Assembly: GCA_016584495.1 (NCBI GenBank) | Contig: WAID01000011.1 | Span: 248,001-312,000, forward strand | Reading direction: 5' to 3' | DNA from: Celoporthe dispersa | Lineage: Eukaryota; Ascomycota; Sordariomycetes; Diaporthales; Cryphonectriaceae | Length of the DNA stretch: 64,000 nucleotides | Shown here: piece by piece, positions 22,219-33,387 of the stretch | Position numbering within the stretch: the first letter of the stretch is position 1 | How the letters are laid out: every line of letters begins with the position of its first letter | The notes under the pieces: model-generated | Databases searched by the model: none | Seen by the model: the letters and a program-made list of their open reading frames with translations, nothing else | Told to the model about the DNA's origin: nothing | Position numbers and translations under genes: made by a program

Positions 22219-23382
22219 ATGGTGCGTCTGACAGGAGGTCCAGACCCTTACAAGGCGGTTCCCATATCCCCGGGGAAACGTGCCATAAGGCTTGTAAGGG
22301 TTCAACCAGGATCCTCACCGCCCATCCGCTGCCAATTCGTCTCGTGCCTCCTCGAGGACTGCCCCCCCTACATAGCGCTGTCCTATACCTGGGGCGCCTC
22401 AGACCACAAGAGAAATATACAGCTCCAGTCGAAGACATGTGCCGTCAGCAAGAACCTGTTCGCATTCCTGTGCCGTGTGAGCCGAGACGCCAACGACTCG
22501 CTCTTCTGGATAGACGCCCTGTGCATCAACCAGAGCTGCAACCGCGAGCGCACCCACCAGGTCCGCCTGATGAGGGACATCTACTCCAAGGCGTGTCGCG
22601 TCATCGTGTGGCTCGGCGAGGCCGCCTCCGAGTCCTACCACAAGACGATCCATCTCATCGAGGCCGCCTACCGCGAGCTGTGCAAGAGCTCGCCCGGCAG
22701 CCCCTGCGGCCGGGACCTGAGCCCCGCCGAGCGCGACAACATCGTCTCCCTATATGAGCACGAGTACTGGAGCCGCGTGTGGATTGTCCAGGAGGTCATG
22801 TGCGCCCAGGAGCTCGTCATCTACTGGGGGAAACGGACCATCCGGTGGGAGTGCATCGCGCGCGTCTCCGACCTGCCGGCTATAGATAAGCTCGCCTCCA
22901 GCCCGGCGGCGATTATCATCCGCGCAAAGGCATTGTGGGGTGGCTCGGTGTCGCTGGCGCAGCTGGTGTCGACATACATCCACCTACGCAGCTCCGATAT
23001 CCGCGACAAGGTGTTTGGCCTACTAGGGCTCGCTTCTGAGGAGGACCCTATGCAGGCGGACTACTCGATGACGGCAGAGGATGTCTTTGAGGCGACCTGC
23101 CGCGTCGCGTTTCGATCTGGCTCCCTTGCTCGCTTCTATGACAAGGTCCAGTTTGGAAAGAGCCTAAGGGACGCCTTGGGTGTGCCTTTCACAGACAAGC
23201 GCCTGGGTGAGCTGGCCAGGCATACCAACAGCTGGAAAGCCGAGCGGCGGACTGCAAAACAGCATCAGCGCCAGCTCCGTGACTCCATCAATCGCCACTC
23301 GACCCTCGGGCGTGTCCATGGGCGGGCAGTCAAGTCTCATGCCCCGGGTTGGCGAGGAGAAAAGAGTTTCTCGGATGGGTAG
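22219..23382 (+). CDS. HET-domain protein
   Basis: Heterokaryon-incompatibility domain protein; relatives trigger cell death after fusion of unlike individuals or act in innate-immunity-like responses. Single exon, 387 aa. The HET signature blocks are in order: YIALSYTWG (51-59), LFWIDALCINQ (95-105), and QVRLMRDIYSKACRVIVWLG (114-133), followed by VWIVQEV. The C-terminal part (about 270-387) is short and basic, without ankyrin, WD or NACHT repeats, so this is a stand-alone HET protein. A further 3' exon is possible but not needed. A second HET gene lies at 58.3 kb. Confidence 0.92.
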   Translation: MVRLTGGPDPYKAVPISPGKRAIRLVRVQPGSSPPIRCQFVSCLLEDCPPYIALSYTWGASDHKRNIQLQSKTCAVSKNLFAFLCRVSRDANDSLFWIDALCINQSCNRERTHQVRLMRDIYSKACRVIVWLGEAASESYHKTIHLIEAAYRELCKSSPGSPCGRDLSPAERDNIVSLYEHEYWSRVWIVQEVMCAQELVIYWGKRTIRWECIARVSDLPAIDKLASSPAAIIIRAKALWGGSVSLAQLVSTYIHLRSSDIRDKVFGLLGLASEEDPMQADYSMTAEDVFEATCRVAFRSGSLARFYDKVQFGKSLRDALGVPFTDKRLGELARHTNSWKAERRTAKQHQRQLRDSINRHSTLGRVHGRAVKSHAPGWRGEKSFSDG

Positions 23383-25033
23383 TGACGAGTCCTCCGGGGG
23401 GGGAAAACGATAAAAAGAAAACGGATTGTGTGCCAACACTACACTCACACTCCAACATGAGAATCTCCTGTCATGAGTTTCTCTGTCCCTTCATACTACT
23501 ATTATTGCTTACGTCTAGGGTAGATGCAGCCTACTTTCATGGCTTGATATCCCCTTAGACAAGACATATTTGCTGTTTTGTACTGGCTGTTTTGATGTTT
23601 GAACTGACTCTGCTTTTCACATAGCGTACGTTTTCGTTTGGAAGGAATACAAAAGCCTCGGTTGGAAAAGTGGTGTATACAAGGATTCAAAAAAGGGACG
23701 GGTGGGAGGCATTCAAGGCTTGTTTGCATGCTATATTTCTCATGGTCGTAACAAAAGCGCAGCGCACATACCCCACACAGATAGCAATCAGACAGGACAC
23801 AAATATAATTGCTTGTTTTCTTCTTTTTCAATATTCATCGGCAGCGTATTTAAAGTCCAGACACTTGAAATACCATCTTGATCAAGTGCAGCTCAGGAAG
23901 AGACCAGAGCAGCACCCTCAAGGGAATGAATATCTGACCTCTTCACGGCGGGCCCTAATTGTTTATAGGCCACCAGCCGGGATGGACTGCGGACGAATAT
24001 GTTGTCCGGTTTACCGGAACGAGTGTGTCGTTGAAGGCCTTTTTACTAATGCAGGCTGGGTCCAGGAAAACGACCCGTCTCAAGCCTTCGTTTTCGATCC
24101 AGTCCCCACATGATTTGTTTCGTAATCCTAAGTGGCATGAGCCAGTCCAGGGGATGATTACGGCCGTTCGTAATGCGCATAGTGCCCCAAATACCGTTCA
24201 AGGCATATGCAGTGAGTGCCCTGTCTATCTGCGGGTCTAGCCGAGCTGACAAGCCAGAAAGTAAGCGTGCGGCCGTAATACCCCCACAGCTCTCTCAAGG
24301 CTTCCAACAGCTACTGCCTGAGACCAACCCTTTTGGCCTGGGAGACGCAACGAACTCCGCGCGGCCGGCCTGATTTTTAGGCTCGTATACGTTACAGTAG
24401 TCTCGCGTCCGAGACAGCATCGTACGTATGGTGTCAGCAGAGACCCCACGTCGCAGGTGTTAAGGTAGGCCGCCTGTGGGTCGAGTTCGTAGCATCTCAC
24501 TTGCCAGTGGTTGGGGCGGCTGTGTTCCGAAGCCTCAGAGGTCTGAATAGCATCTTACATCGGCCAGTATTCCCGGCCACAGCATTGCGGATCACACTGC
24601 AGATTCGAATCTTGTGTCTCAATCAATACAGCTTGGCTGACAGATCGATCGGACATCGGCCGAGCTACGTCAGAAGAAACGAGTTCTTGTACACTCTTGG
24701 GAGTGGAAAGACAGACGATAATCGTAAATAATATAAGTATGCTAGCTTTTCTCGACTATAACGTTTATCTCTCTCTTTCGTCACCACCCTCAGCTTGTCT
24801 TCAATTTCTCTTGTCCTCTAACGAGACAACTACTCTGGCAGTAGTATTTCACTCTTCGTTTCCTATATTAATTAATTACACCCGGCGTGTACAACTTGCC
24901 ACGCTCATTTATTCCACTCATTTTTGCCAGCTGTAACTCCTTCACCACCAACCCGGCTGATTAATCCGTCACTACATCACCACCAACCTGATTCTTTCCA
25001 AACACCAAAAACACCTCCTTCCCGCAATTCAAG
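23383..25033. other. Intergenic region of about 1.65 kb
   Basis: No gene, RNA or clear mobile element found. The last 150 nt before 25034 are C/A-rich with CACC-type leader sequence, fitting the promoter and 5'UTR of the secreted repeat precursor. Confidence 0.55.
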
Positions 25034-25660
25034 ATGCGCGCTTCCAACGTAATGGGCTCTCTGCTGGCCACCATGGTCATGGCAGCCGGTGTCCAAGGCG
25101 CGCCCGTCAACAATCAGCGGGACCTCGACACTCTCGACGCGCGTGCACCCCAGCTTACGGGCATTGTGGATGCTCTTGAGGATGCTTTCAAGGGTGCTTC
25201 TTCGGCCTCCAAGGGTCTGAAGACGTCCAAGACAACTGAGAAAGAGGCTCAGAGTAGCAGTTCCAGCGGCTCAGGCAGCGAGACTGTTGTCATGCCTGAG
25301 GTTGATGTCAAGCGTTCGCCTCAACTTTCCGGAATTGTCGACGCCCTCGAAGATGCTTTCAAGGGGGCATCGGAAGACGCTTCATCGGCTTCCAAGAGCC
25401 TCAAGACATCAAAGACTACCGAGAAGGAGGCACAGAGCAGCAGCAGCTCTGGCAGCTCGGGCGGCGAGACGGTTTCGATCTCTTCTACGGACGTCAAGCG
25501 TCAGCTCTCGGGAATCGTGGATGCTCTTGAGGATCTCTTCAAGGGGGGTTCAACGGCCTCCAAGGGGTTGAAGTCAGAGGCTCAGACCAGCACTAGCAGC
25601 AGCAGTAGCTCTAGCAGCTCTGGTGGTGCTACTGTTGTAGTCCCTTCTGTGGATATCTAA
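25034..25660 (+). CDS. Secreted repeat precursor with Lys-Arg (Kex2-type) processing sites
   Basis: 208-aa intronless secretory precursor. Residues 1-22 form a signal peptide ending VQGA. The rest is three tandem units of about 62 residues. Unit 1 starts after Arg37, unit 2 after Lys-Arg 93-94, unit 3 after Lys-Arg 155-156. Each opens with an amphipathic helix-like block (QLSGIVDALEDAFKG or close variant). It continues through SASKGLKTSKTTEKEAQ into a Ser/Gly-rich linker and ends EVDVKR or STDVKR. This layout is that of fungal Kex2-processed repeat proteins, which yield several similar secreted peptides. No Cys, and no UstY-like or peptidase genes nearby. Function unknown; peptide hormone-like, surface-active or defence roles are possible inferences. 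Confidence 0.85.
   Translation: MRASNVMGSLLATMVMAAGVQGAPVNNQRDLDTLDARAPQLTGIVDALEDAFKGASSASKGLKTSKTTEKEAQSSSSSGSGSETVVMPEVDVKRSPQLSGIVDALEDAFKGASEDASSASKSLKTSKTTEKEAQSSSSSGSSGGETVSISSTDVKRQLSGIVDALEDLFKGGSTASKGLKSEAQTSTSSSSSSSSSGGATVVVPSVDI
25145..25660 (+). repeat. Three tandem coding repeats, about 186 bp per unit
   Basis: Unit boundaries follow the basic cleavage sites at codons 93-94 (from 25310) and 155-156 (from 25496). The helix-coding part of each unit is well conserved at DNA level and the Ser linker drifts in length, mostly through agc/tct codon runs. Confidence 0.8.
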
Positions 25661-26338
25661 GTACTCAGTTAGGTTGTCACCAAGTAAGTAACCTTGGGTG
25701 GACTTGGAGTGACCATGTCTTAGATGGGGATAGGTTTCAAGGAACATAGTCACTAATGTTGCTAAGTATGAACGTGGCACTGTCACTATTGAGGATTGGA
25801 TCTGGCAGTATCAGGTCAGGATGTCAACAAGAGCACAGGATTCACTCTAAACATTTACCTTAGCAGCAAGACGAATCCACCAATCTTTTCTCAGCACAGC
25901 ACAAGCCTCTGGTATCTGTGATTTCCTCTATTCACCTGAGCTCATGTTGAAATAATGAATGAAAGACTTTGAGCACGTGGAAGCTCACCATTCATCAGAA
26001 ATACTATCACGTGCCATCAATTATGTGAATTATAGTCCGGGCTAATCTAGTAATCGATAGAAGCAATCAATAGACACAAGTTGATAAATAGGCGCATTTC
26101 ATGCTCATTGCTGCCGTCTTCTTCCACAGCTTTCTTCCTTCCATCAACTCATTGTGGACTGTCATTGTTGTCAAGCATCGAAAAGTATTCACAAACAATA
26201 CCACATCCATCCTCGTCCACTCTCGACATCAGGCACTGTCCTTTAACAACATCATATTCCCAAGTCTCGGCATTTATCTTGTCATCATCCATCTCTTCTC
26301 ACCAGCCTTCCTGATTTTCCTTCATAAAAATCTTCGAG
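25661..26338. other. Intergenic region
   Basis: 3' region of the repeat precursor and promoter of the next gene, with a long C/T-rich leader at 26110-26330. No gene seen. Confidence 0.6.
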
Positions 26339-27367
26339 ATGTCGAACAGTATCCTTCGCAACGGTGACTTCTCCCGCTACGGCTCCAAAACCTCTCCTCC
26401 CACCCAAGTCTGTTCCCACAGGCGACGGGTGCACTTCAAAGACGACCAGGCTCGCCACAACGAGGAGTCGGGAGAATATTTCCCCAGCACGACCTGGTAC
26501 GCGAGAGAGCATGATGAGTTCCGCCACAACAACGAAGCGGGGGGTGAGGCCTACCCCAGCACAACCTGGCACGCGAGAGGGCCACCAAGCGCACTCTTCT
26601 CCCTCGACCCGACCTGCCCTAAGCCCACATCGGCCGACAACACCACCACCAGCAACATGTGCTTCCCTCCTCCCTTCGAGGTCCCCGAGCCCTGGCGCAA
26701 GGCCATGACCTTGGTCAGCATCAACGCTGGCTTCACCCCACAGTTCGTCCTCCACGAGTACTACAAATTGCAGCCCATACAGGCTGCCGAGCACTCTTCC
26801 TTCACGGTTGTCAACGTCGAACACAAGATCATAGCCAACAAGCGCGACCTCAAGTCCATCCACATCTGCTACCACGACAACGACCCCAACAAGATCTACC
26901 AGATCGTCCTCACCCTCACGGATCGAGACCCCGTGACAAACCGCGAAGTCCTCAACCTCGTCACTCATACCTCGATCCGACACGTCCTCGAGGAGCCCTG
27001 CACCAACTGTCTGCTCTGGTTACTGGTGCGACCCGACCAGCACGACTGGTCCGACGACAAATTCCACATCAGGCCGTGCTGTGATGCCTGGATCGAGTCG
27101 ATGGACTTCGAAAAGCCCCTCTCCGAGACGGAGAAGCGGTTTCCTGGCGCCGTGGACCGACTGATCAAGCATGTCCACCGACAGGCCGCCCTGCTGGCCG
27201 AGAAGGATGCAGAGCTGGCCATGCTCAAGGAGGGTGGCCTGGGCGGTGAGAACGGTGTCGTCCGGGTGCGTCGTCGGCCTGGCCAGTTAGATGTGGAGAT
27301 GCTTCTGCAGTACTGGTGGCTTGGTGCCATGCTGGTGGGGTTCCTGATTGTTGTCATCCTCAAGTAA
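26339..27367 (+). CDS. Tail-anchored protein of unknown function
   Basis: Intronless 342 aa. The N-terminal 80 residues hold an imperfect duplication: GEYFPSTTWYARE and GEAYPSTTWHARG, each preceded by an acidic/His-containing stretch. A central folded-looking domain (about 115-265) contains two Cys pairs (EEPCTNCLLWLLV, IRPCCDAW). Then comes a short coiled-coil-like helix (LLAEKDAELAMLKEGG), a basic patch VRVRRR, and a C-terminal membrane helix (WWLGAMLVGFLIVVIL) ending in Lys. This suggests insertion in ER or mitochondrial outer membrane with the bulk in the cytosol. I do not recognise the domain. Convergent with the MDR gene, 195 nt apart. Confidence 0.8.
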   Translation: MSNSILRNGDFSRYGSKTSPPTQVCSHRRRVHFKDDQARHNEESGEYFPSTTWYAREHDEFRHNNEAGGEAYPSTTWHARGPPSALFSLDPTCPKPTSADNTTTSNMCFPPPFEVPEPWRKAMTLVSINAGFTPQFVLHEYYKLQPIQAAEHSSFTVVNVEHKIIANKRDLKSIHICYHDNDPNKIYQIVLTLTDRDPVTNREVLNLVTHTSIRHVLEEPCTNCLLWLLVRPDQHDWSDDKFHIRPCCDAWIESMDFEKPLSETEKRFPGAVDRLIKHVHRQAALLAEKDAELAMLKEGGLGGENGVVRVRRRPGQLDVEMLLQYWWLGAMLVGFLIVVILK

Positions 27368-27562
27368 TCACCCAAGACACTGCGTTGGATGGAGGAGAGA
27401 CATGGACGGTCGAAAGCTTGAGACAAGAAACGTGCAATGTTTTGCCGTTGAAGGAGCACGAGACGGCCGTCGAACTCTACATACAATCAGACTCATCAGA
27501 ACAAGACGAACATAGAGATAATAATCAAGGACTCTATAACCCAGATGGACAATGTGACTGAA

Positions 27563-28858
27563 TTATACAGTGGGATCCTCGTCACCTGTGCTCGCCCTCC
27601 TCTCCGTCTCAACCCTGTAGACAAGTTTCTCGCCACTGACAGGTCTCATGTGCTCTTCTGTCCTGTCGTTATTCCGACTCAACACACCTGTGCCTAACAG
27701 ACTGAATCCATCTTCCACGACCTTGTCCAAGCCACCCGGCATGACGCGCACTGGGTTGGGCAGTAGAGAACCCCCGTCAGACAGCCACTTGTAGAAAGCC
27801 GTCGCAAATGACCTCTTCGCAGGCGACGTCTTGATCACAAACTTCTGATACGAGATGTCCACGCCCAGTCCTTCCCACACAGCGCCGTAAAAAGGATCCG
27901 TCGTCACACCCTCTGTTTCCCACGCGCCCGCTGCCCTTGACCTGACGACTGCCATCTTGCCACCTCGCCTGAGGGTGCTGCTGACGTCTCTCACCGTCGA
28001 CCCTTCCGAGATGGCATCGTACGCAAAGTGCACGCCGTCGCCACCTGAAGCCATCCGCACCTGACTGGGCCAGTTCGCGTCGCGATAGTCCACCAGCACA
28101 TCGTACGCATACGGTTCCGCCTTGAGCATATCCCAGTTGCGCGGGCTAGCGGCCCCGATCAGCCGTACCCTGCGGCTGCTGGCCTCCGCGCTCCTTCGCA
28201 CCAGCTGGGCGACGTACATTCCAACCGAGGTCGACGCACCAGCAACGAAGAAGGAGAACTCCTCGTCGTCGCCAGCGGCATTCCCGCTGCTGCCTGTCTC
28301 GCTCTCCACGCGGCGCAGCACCCCTTCCTCGCTCTCATCCTCCCACTGGAACGGTGCATCCAGGCCCAGGCGGAAGAACAACCCCTGCGCAGCCGTGAGG
28401 CCACACAGGCTCACAGCTGCCGCCTCCTCGAACGTCACACTGCCAGGGATCCGCCACACCAGGTCCACCGGGCAGACCAGATACTCCGCAAACGCACCTG
28501 GCCGCTCATTGATGCTCGACGCGCCCTGCAGAAAGCCTGCGACGCGGTCGCCACGGTTAATGCTGGTCGTCATGGCCGTGCTGGACCTGCGCAGGCGGCT
28601 GGGCCCACCTCCGTTCGTGGCGGTGTCGTCATTATTGGGAGGCAGAGGTGGGCCGCGTGCGACGACGATGCCGGCAAAATCGGAGCCTATGACGCGGCCG
28701 GTGGTTCCGAGGGGTTGGAAGGTGAAGAGCGCGTCAACGGGGTTGAGAGCGATGGCTTTGACGGCGATGAGGATCTCGTCTGGGCTTGGGACGGGCATGG
28801 AGAGGGAGGGGGACACGGTGCCAGTGGCATTCTCCGCGTCGAGGACGAGGCCCTTCAT
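27563..28858 (-). CDS. MDR-superfamily oxidoreductase (alcohol dehydrogenase-like / trans-enoyl-reductase type)
   Basis: NAD(P)H-dependent medium-chain reductase, 431 aa, one exon. The N-terminal GroES-like domain runs from MKGLVLDAE through SDFAGIVVARG, GDRVAGFLQG and GAFAEYLVCP. The Rossmann domain follows: AAAVSLCGLTAAQGLFF, then VAGASTSVGMYVAQLVRR as nucleotide-binding turn. No cluster of four Cys for structural zinc is visible, so the zinc-free quinone/enoyl-reductase branch fits best. The domain is stretched by two hydrophilic inserts (about 75-100 and 175-200). Proteins of this type include the stand-alone enoyl reductases of polyketide pathways, but no polyketide synthase is in the window. 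Confidence 0.9.
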   Translation of the reverse strand: MKGLVLDAENATGTVSPSLSMPVPSPDEILIAVKAIALNPVDALFTFQPLGTTGRVIGSDFAGIVVARGPPLPPNNDDTATNGGGPSRLRRSSTAMTTSINRGDRVAGFLQGASSINERPGAFAEYLVCPVDLVWRIPGSVTFEEAAAVSLCGLTAAQGLFFRLGLDAPFQWEDESEEGVLRRVESETGSSGNAAGDDEEFSFFVAGASTSVGMYVAQLVRRSAEASSRRVRLIGAASPRNWDMLKAEPYAYDVLVDYRDANWPSQVRMASGGDGVHFAYDAISEGSTVRDVSSTLRRGGKMAVVRSRAAGAWETEGVTTDPFYGAVWEGLGVDISYQKFVIKTSPAKRSFATAFYKWLSDGGSLLPNPVRVMPGGLDKVVEDGFSLLGTGVLSRNNDRTEEHMRPVSGEKLVYRVETERRASTGDEDPTV

Positions 28859-29598
28859 CTTGGTTGGTGGTATGTTGTAGTTGACGTATTAATTATCGGA
28901 GTATTTGAGTAATTGGCTGATATTGGTCAAATATTACCAGCTCGGGAGAGAATCATGTAAATTATTATATAGGCTGAAGGTTCAGAAGAGCTGCGTGACT
29001 GGCAACGACATGATCGATAATCCCGAGCGTGTGACGGAACGATGAGATATCCAACTTAATAAGAACCATCGTTGAATGGTGAATAATTCTAATGAGGAGG
29101 TGATGGAGTAAAGAAGAACCGTCCTTACGTAAGTAATCTGGCTGGTTGTTGGGGGCGCGACTTTGGAGGGACGGAACAAAGATGATACTGGACCTCTATA
29201 GCTTTCCTCTGGAGTCTATGAGACATTAGTTACTAATTAAGTAGTACTAGTATGCTGATTCCATGTCCCTCGCTTTGGCCAGCCAAAGCCCGCCCTGCCG
29301 AACGACATGGAAAACACGTGCTGAATAAGACGGGGGATATTCTCGGAACATCAAAGTCGAATGCGCTGGGCAAATGTCGTATTGCATGTAATTAACAGGG
29401 GCGTTGTTATGCTGTGGTGTCTTGTCGGGTCGTGGCAAAAGAGCACTTCTGTTGAATCCCTTGCCAAATAAAAACACATTCCTCCATGTCTCCTGTCCCA
29501 GACTCCAGATGAGTTGCGGTCGCCTGCGAATGCTTCTCTGAGGAACCACCTCGGCCTCCAATGCCACGAGAGACCGTCTGGCCCAGCAGGACGCATCT
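28859..29598. other. Intergenic region
   Basis: Promoter side of the MDR gene. A minus-strand frame pair near 29.25-29.63 kb has no motif and was not called. Confidence 0.55.
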
Positions 29599-30281
29599 TC
29601 AGAAGGCCTCGATCCGGACGAAGTTGGGACATTTCGTGGCCCGAACAGCCGAGTCGCGTGCGATATCCACCACCTTGTTCCGGATGTTACTCCTCCGCCT
29701 CTGATACTCCTGCATCATCTCCCTCCTGAGCTCTTCGTCGGCAGGCGATATCTCGCGGCTGCCCACCTGGGTCCATGGTGTCTTGAGACCCGCCCCATCG
29801 CCCTGAGCCTCGATGTCAGGCTCGTCATCGATATCCTCGGGATACTCAGGCAGCTCCGCAGGCCCATGAGCCGTCAGGAACTTGAGATGGAAGTAACCCC
29901 TCGTCTGGTCCAGCGTCGAGAGCTTGGACCTGTACGTGCGCAGCTCCCTCGCGAACTGGCGGACCTGGACTGCCGTGGGCACCGTCTGGTACTCGGGCCT
30001 GGCGACCAGCACCGCCAGGAGGAGGTCCTCCATGTCGCCGTCGCACTCATAAGGCTCGTCGGCTGTTTGTCGTTCGTTGCTGGTGCTGCTCTCCGCAGCC
30101 GTCGCCCGCGCCCTCTCGCAGTCCTCTACCCACTTGCTAACGCGGTCGATCTTGTCCTGGTGGAGGGTTCTGGTCTCCTCGCGGATGTCGTTCACCTTTG
30201 CCGGTGGCGCTGGGAGAACTTGAGTCTTGGTGCCGCCTGCGGCAGGTCTGCGGTGGACTGGACAAATGGATTCACAGTCAT
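29599..30281 (-). CDS. Conserved-looking protein of unknown function, probable 1-nt frame break near start
   Basis: The long frame 30195-29599 has no ATG start. A clear ATG lies upstream at 30281 (MTVNPFVQSTADLP) in another frame. Adding one base near 30241-30242 joins them as STADLP-AGGTKTQVLPAPPAKV-NDIREE, giving about 227 aa. The product is hydrophilic and probably helical: an N-terminal Pro-rich linker, a coiled-coil-like stretch (EETRTLHQDKIDRVSKWVEDCERARA), a central segment (VARPEYQTVPTAVQVRQFARELRT split over two helices), and a C-terminal basic helix. No signal peptide or domain recognised. Cytosolic or nuclear by default. Confidence 0.65.
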
Positions 30282-33200
30282 GGCGTCTTGTAATTTTTTT
30301 TCTTTCTTTTTCGGTGGGACTTGAAATTAATTAGGCGTTGATGTTTTTGTTGGAGTTGTCTTGTAATGACTTGACTGGTATATTGTGTGACGATTTGGGG
30401 GTATCTTCTGACGATTTGATGTGCGTTTTGAAAAAATTAAAGAAATGCAAGGTGGACGTAAATGAGGAACGCGATCGACACGGTCTGAGGTCTCTTATTT
30501 TCTTCTCTTTTATCCTGGGACTTATTATCATCTTGAGGGAAATTTGGGTGAGGCAGGAATCTACTTACAACGGTTCCGGGCCCACCGCCCAGCAGAACAG
30601 CGGTGAATCCATGGGAGCAGGTCCACGTGTCAAGGCAGGGCGGACAACGCACTGCCAGCAAGTTCCCAACTCAAAACAGTCACCCGAGATGACGCTCAGC
30701 CCGTGATCCATGGGCAGCCCCCGGAGGTGATAATTTGAAACGTATCCACTCCCCGCAGCGTTGGGCCGTGGAAACAATCTCCGGTAGAAGCAAGAGAAGA
30801 AGAACCTTGAGAAAATTCTCGAAGGAAGAACAGCTCGAGCAGAATCCTCCCAGGGGGTTCCACCAGCTGGACAGCAGATTCCCCACAAAAAGCCACGATG
30901 GAATGGATGCGCCACTGTGAACGGACACTACAACATCTGACCCGCCTACTTCCGCGGTGTACGGTCTCTTTCTCTCTATCTCCCAACGGGGGAACGAACC
31001 CCATGTGGGTGCGTGCACACGAGTGCAACGTATCTATCCAGCTCTTTGATTTTCTTGATCCCTGCCGGGAAGGAGACAAGATTTCAACCAAAAGCCCATA
31101 GTTGTTGCTTCCGAGATTCCCGTGGCGGTGATTCTGCGGCTAGGGCGGTCACCGACTCAAAAATTGCCAACGTCACTCCACAAGCACACAGAAAAGCTTT
31201 GGAGCCTTCTTATCAAATCTGCTTGTGGAGATGAACACGTCGTCCCCGACCCGTATGGCACGTACTATGTACTGCAATGGACCAAAATAGAATCGTAGAG
31301 TCACTGGTGCTGGCCCAGAAAGAGCACGCCACCGGATGGGGCTTTGAAGGGCAGACGCAAGCACAGGGGCGGTCACGAACAAGTAGAAGACATTAGTAGA
31401 AGACATCTGGACAGAAAACCTGGCACTGGATAGCAGGATGCACATGTGTTGGCTCGACAGAACCGCAGACCGAGGTTGGAGCCACTCATTGTAGTCCATG
31501 GGAAGCCGACGAGCGTTGCAACTGACTTGACTGCTTTCTTTTCAACTGCATAGGTCTATTATCCCTCTAACCCCTCCCCCCTTCCACCCTTGTATGAGAT
31601 AAGGTGTGACATATCCATCTCGTTCTAGATCTCCAAGCTCAGCTCCTACTATGTGTTGTCGCTGAGCGCAATCGGTGTTGTACGTGGCCGTGCCCCATGG
31701 GAGGTCCGTGGCACACTATTATTAGCAATCCTCCAGGCTTTGAGTGTATCAGACCGCTCGTCATATTATACATCCCAGGATGGCTGCATAGGCAATTGAG
31801 GCAGAGCCAGGTCTGTGCTGCATGCATAGGCGTAACCCGCCCCTCGCTGTTTATCCGCCAGGCGACTCGGATATAATGAAAAGATCCAAGAGGGCGCTTG
31901 CAAATAGAGCTTCTTGCCATGACTCTAAACTTCGCGGCTTATGGAAGCGGTGATTTCATATTATGAAGAATCATCTCAGGTCTATAATAGTAAACTGCTA
32001 TTATGTAGCTTGGCCCCGCATAGTCGCCTTGAGGCCTCGGATGCAAACAGACTCCAGGGCTAGAAGAAGCAGGTAAGGGCTTGATGCCAGGGTCGTGGGA
32101 AAGTCTTACGCTACACATGGATCTCACAATCCAGGGCTGCTTAGGTAGCATGCTATATTACTGGGAAAGACGCTGCTGCTTTTATGGTAATGAATCAAGT
32201 GTCTTGTCCGCGAGCAGGGACTCCGCGGCTTGTAGTTGAAGCCTTAAGACCGTTGCTATAATGGGCTTCAACAAGCTAAAGACCGGCTGATTGGTGGGCT
32301 GCATGTCAGACAATGGGCTATCGCCTTCAAAAACCGTATCCGTTTCAATATGAATTTATGGCGGATTTCAAAAATGTTTCTATGGCGATTTGATCCAGCT
32401 CTCAAGATGTGTCGACGATGTCTATCTGAGCGTGAAGGTAAAGGAATCTAGTCAACAGACTCATTAATAATATACTAGTCTCCCACACATTTCCTGAGCT
32501 TGAAGAAGAGTCCTGGGCCACCCACCACGTTCCCAACTGCACAATAATTATCATCTTCGCTGTCTTCTACGCCTCTCGTCATGGACATGAGGCAGCTTTT
32601 GCCGATTTCTACTGGTTTATTAATAAAGATTGGGAATATGCATGGCCCTTACAAACAAATCGTCGAACCACGAGCGGAAACACCGAAACAAAATCGCCAA
32701 GATCTGAGTGGCGCGGTATGCTTGACACTCCGCCTTTCCCATCTAGCCTAGCCTGCTCTCGCTGGCAAGACGCCTTCACCGCATCCAGTCTGTCAGCACC
32801 AAGAATTCACCAGAATCCAGAGCCTGTTGTATCGGCCCTTTTGGTCCTCCACTGTGCCACATATACCACGTAGACCTAGCTGTAGTGCCCACCCCGTGCA
32901 ATAGTTTCATTGCCTCATGCCGACCTTATGAAGTTTAGAAACTGTGATAGTGCGGCGGGCTGACACAGCAGACACACCACATGAGGAATATTATCTGCCA
33001 TCATGGGATAGCTGCCTCGACGCGATGCTGTCACGACGTCCTCTCCTACGGTGCTGCTTACTCACGCCCTCCAGGATGAGTTAGATCAGGCGTATCGTGC
33101 ATCTTCATAGTCCAGTGACAGGCAGTCGATAGTCAGACAAACATCGCGAATGTGCACGATAGCTTGCTAGACTCGTGATTGAGAATACGAGGCTGACTGT

Positions 33201-33387
33201 GTGGAGAGATTCCAGGCAGCGTAGGTCGAGTTGGCTACCGATGTTCTCCAAGGGCGTCTAAAGTGAGAAGAGCAGGACGTGGTAACCACGGGGTACACAA
33301 GTATATAAGCCACCGGGTCTCCGTATAGTCTACATTTTATATGAATCACCATGCCTCATGATCTGATGTGAATTGTTCCATTCCAAA
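30282..33387. other. Gene-poor region of about 3.1 kb
   Basis: Frames on both strands are short, overlapping and without family motifs. Base composition turns more AT-rich between about 31.6 and 33.1 kb. I found no terminal repeats or transposase-like frame, though a decayed element cannot be ruled out by eye. Confidence 0.5.
33302..33309 (+). promoter_or_regulatory. TATA box of the PL7 lyase gene
   Basis: TATATAAG about 80 nt upstream of the ATG at 33388, well placed for a regulated secreted-enzyme gene. Inferred from sequence and spacing only. Confidence 0.5.

Noticed and set aside
24590..24625. tRNA-like T-loop (gattcgaatct)
   Set aside because: The flanking bases do not pair as a T stem, and no anticodon or acceptor stem can be built.
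25034..25660. Dikaritin/ustiloxin-type RiPP precursor
   Set aside because: The layout is similar, but no UstY-like (DUF3328) genes lie in the window, and the repeats carry no short Tyr-containing core; it is better described as a Kex2-processed repeat protein.
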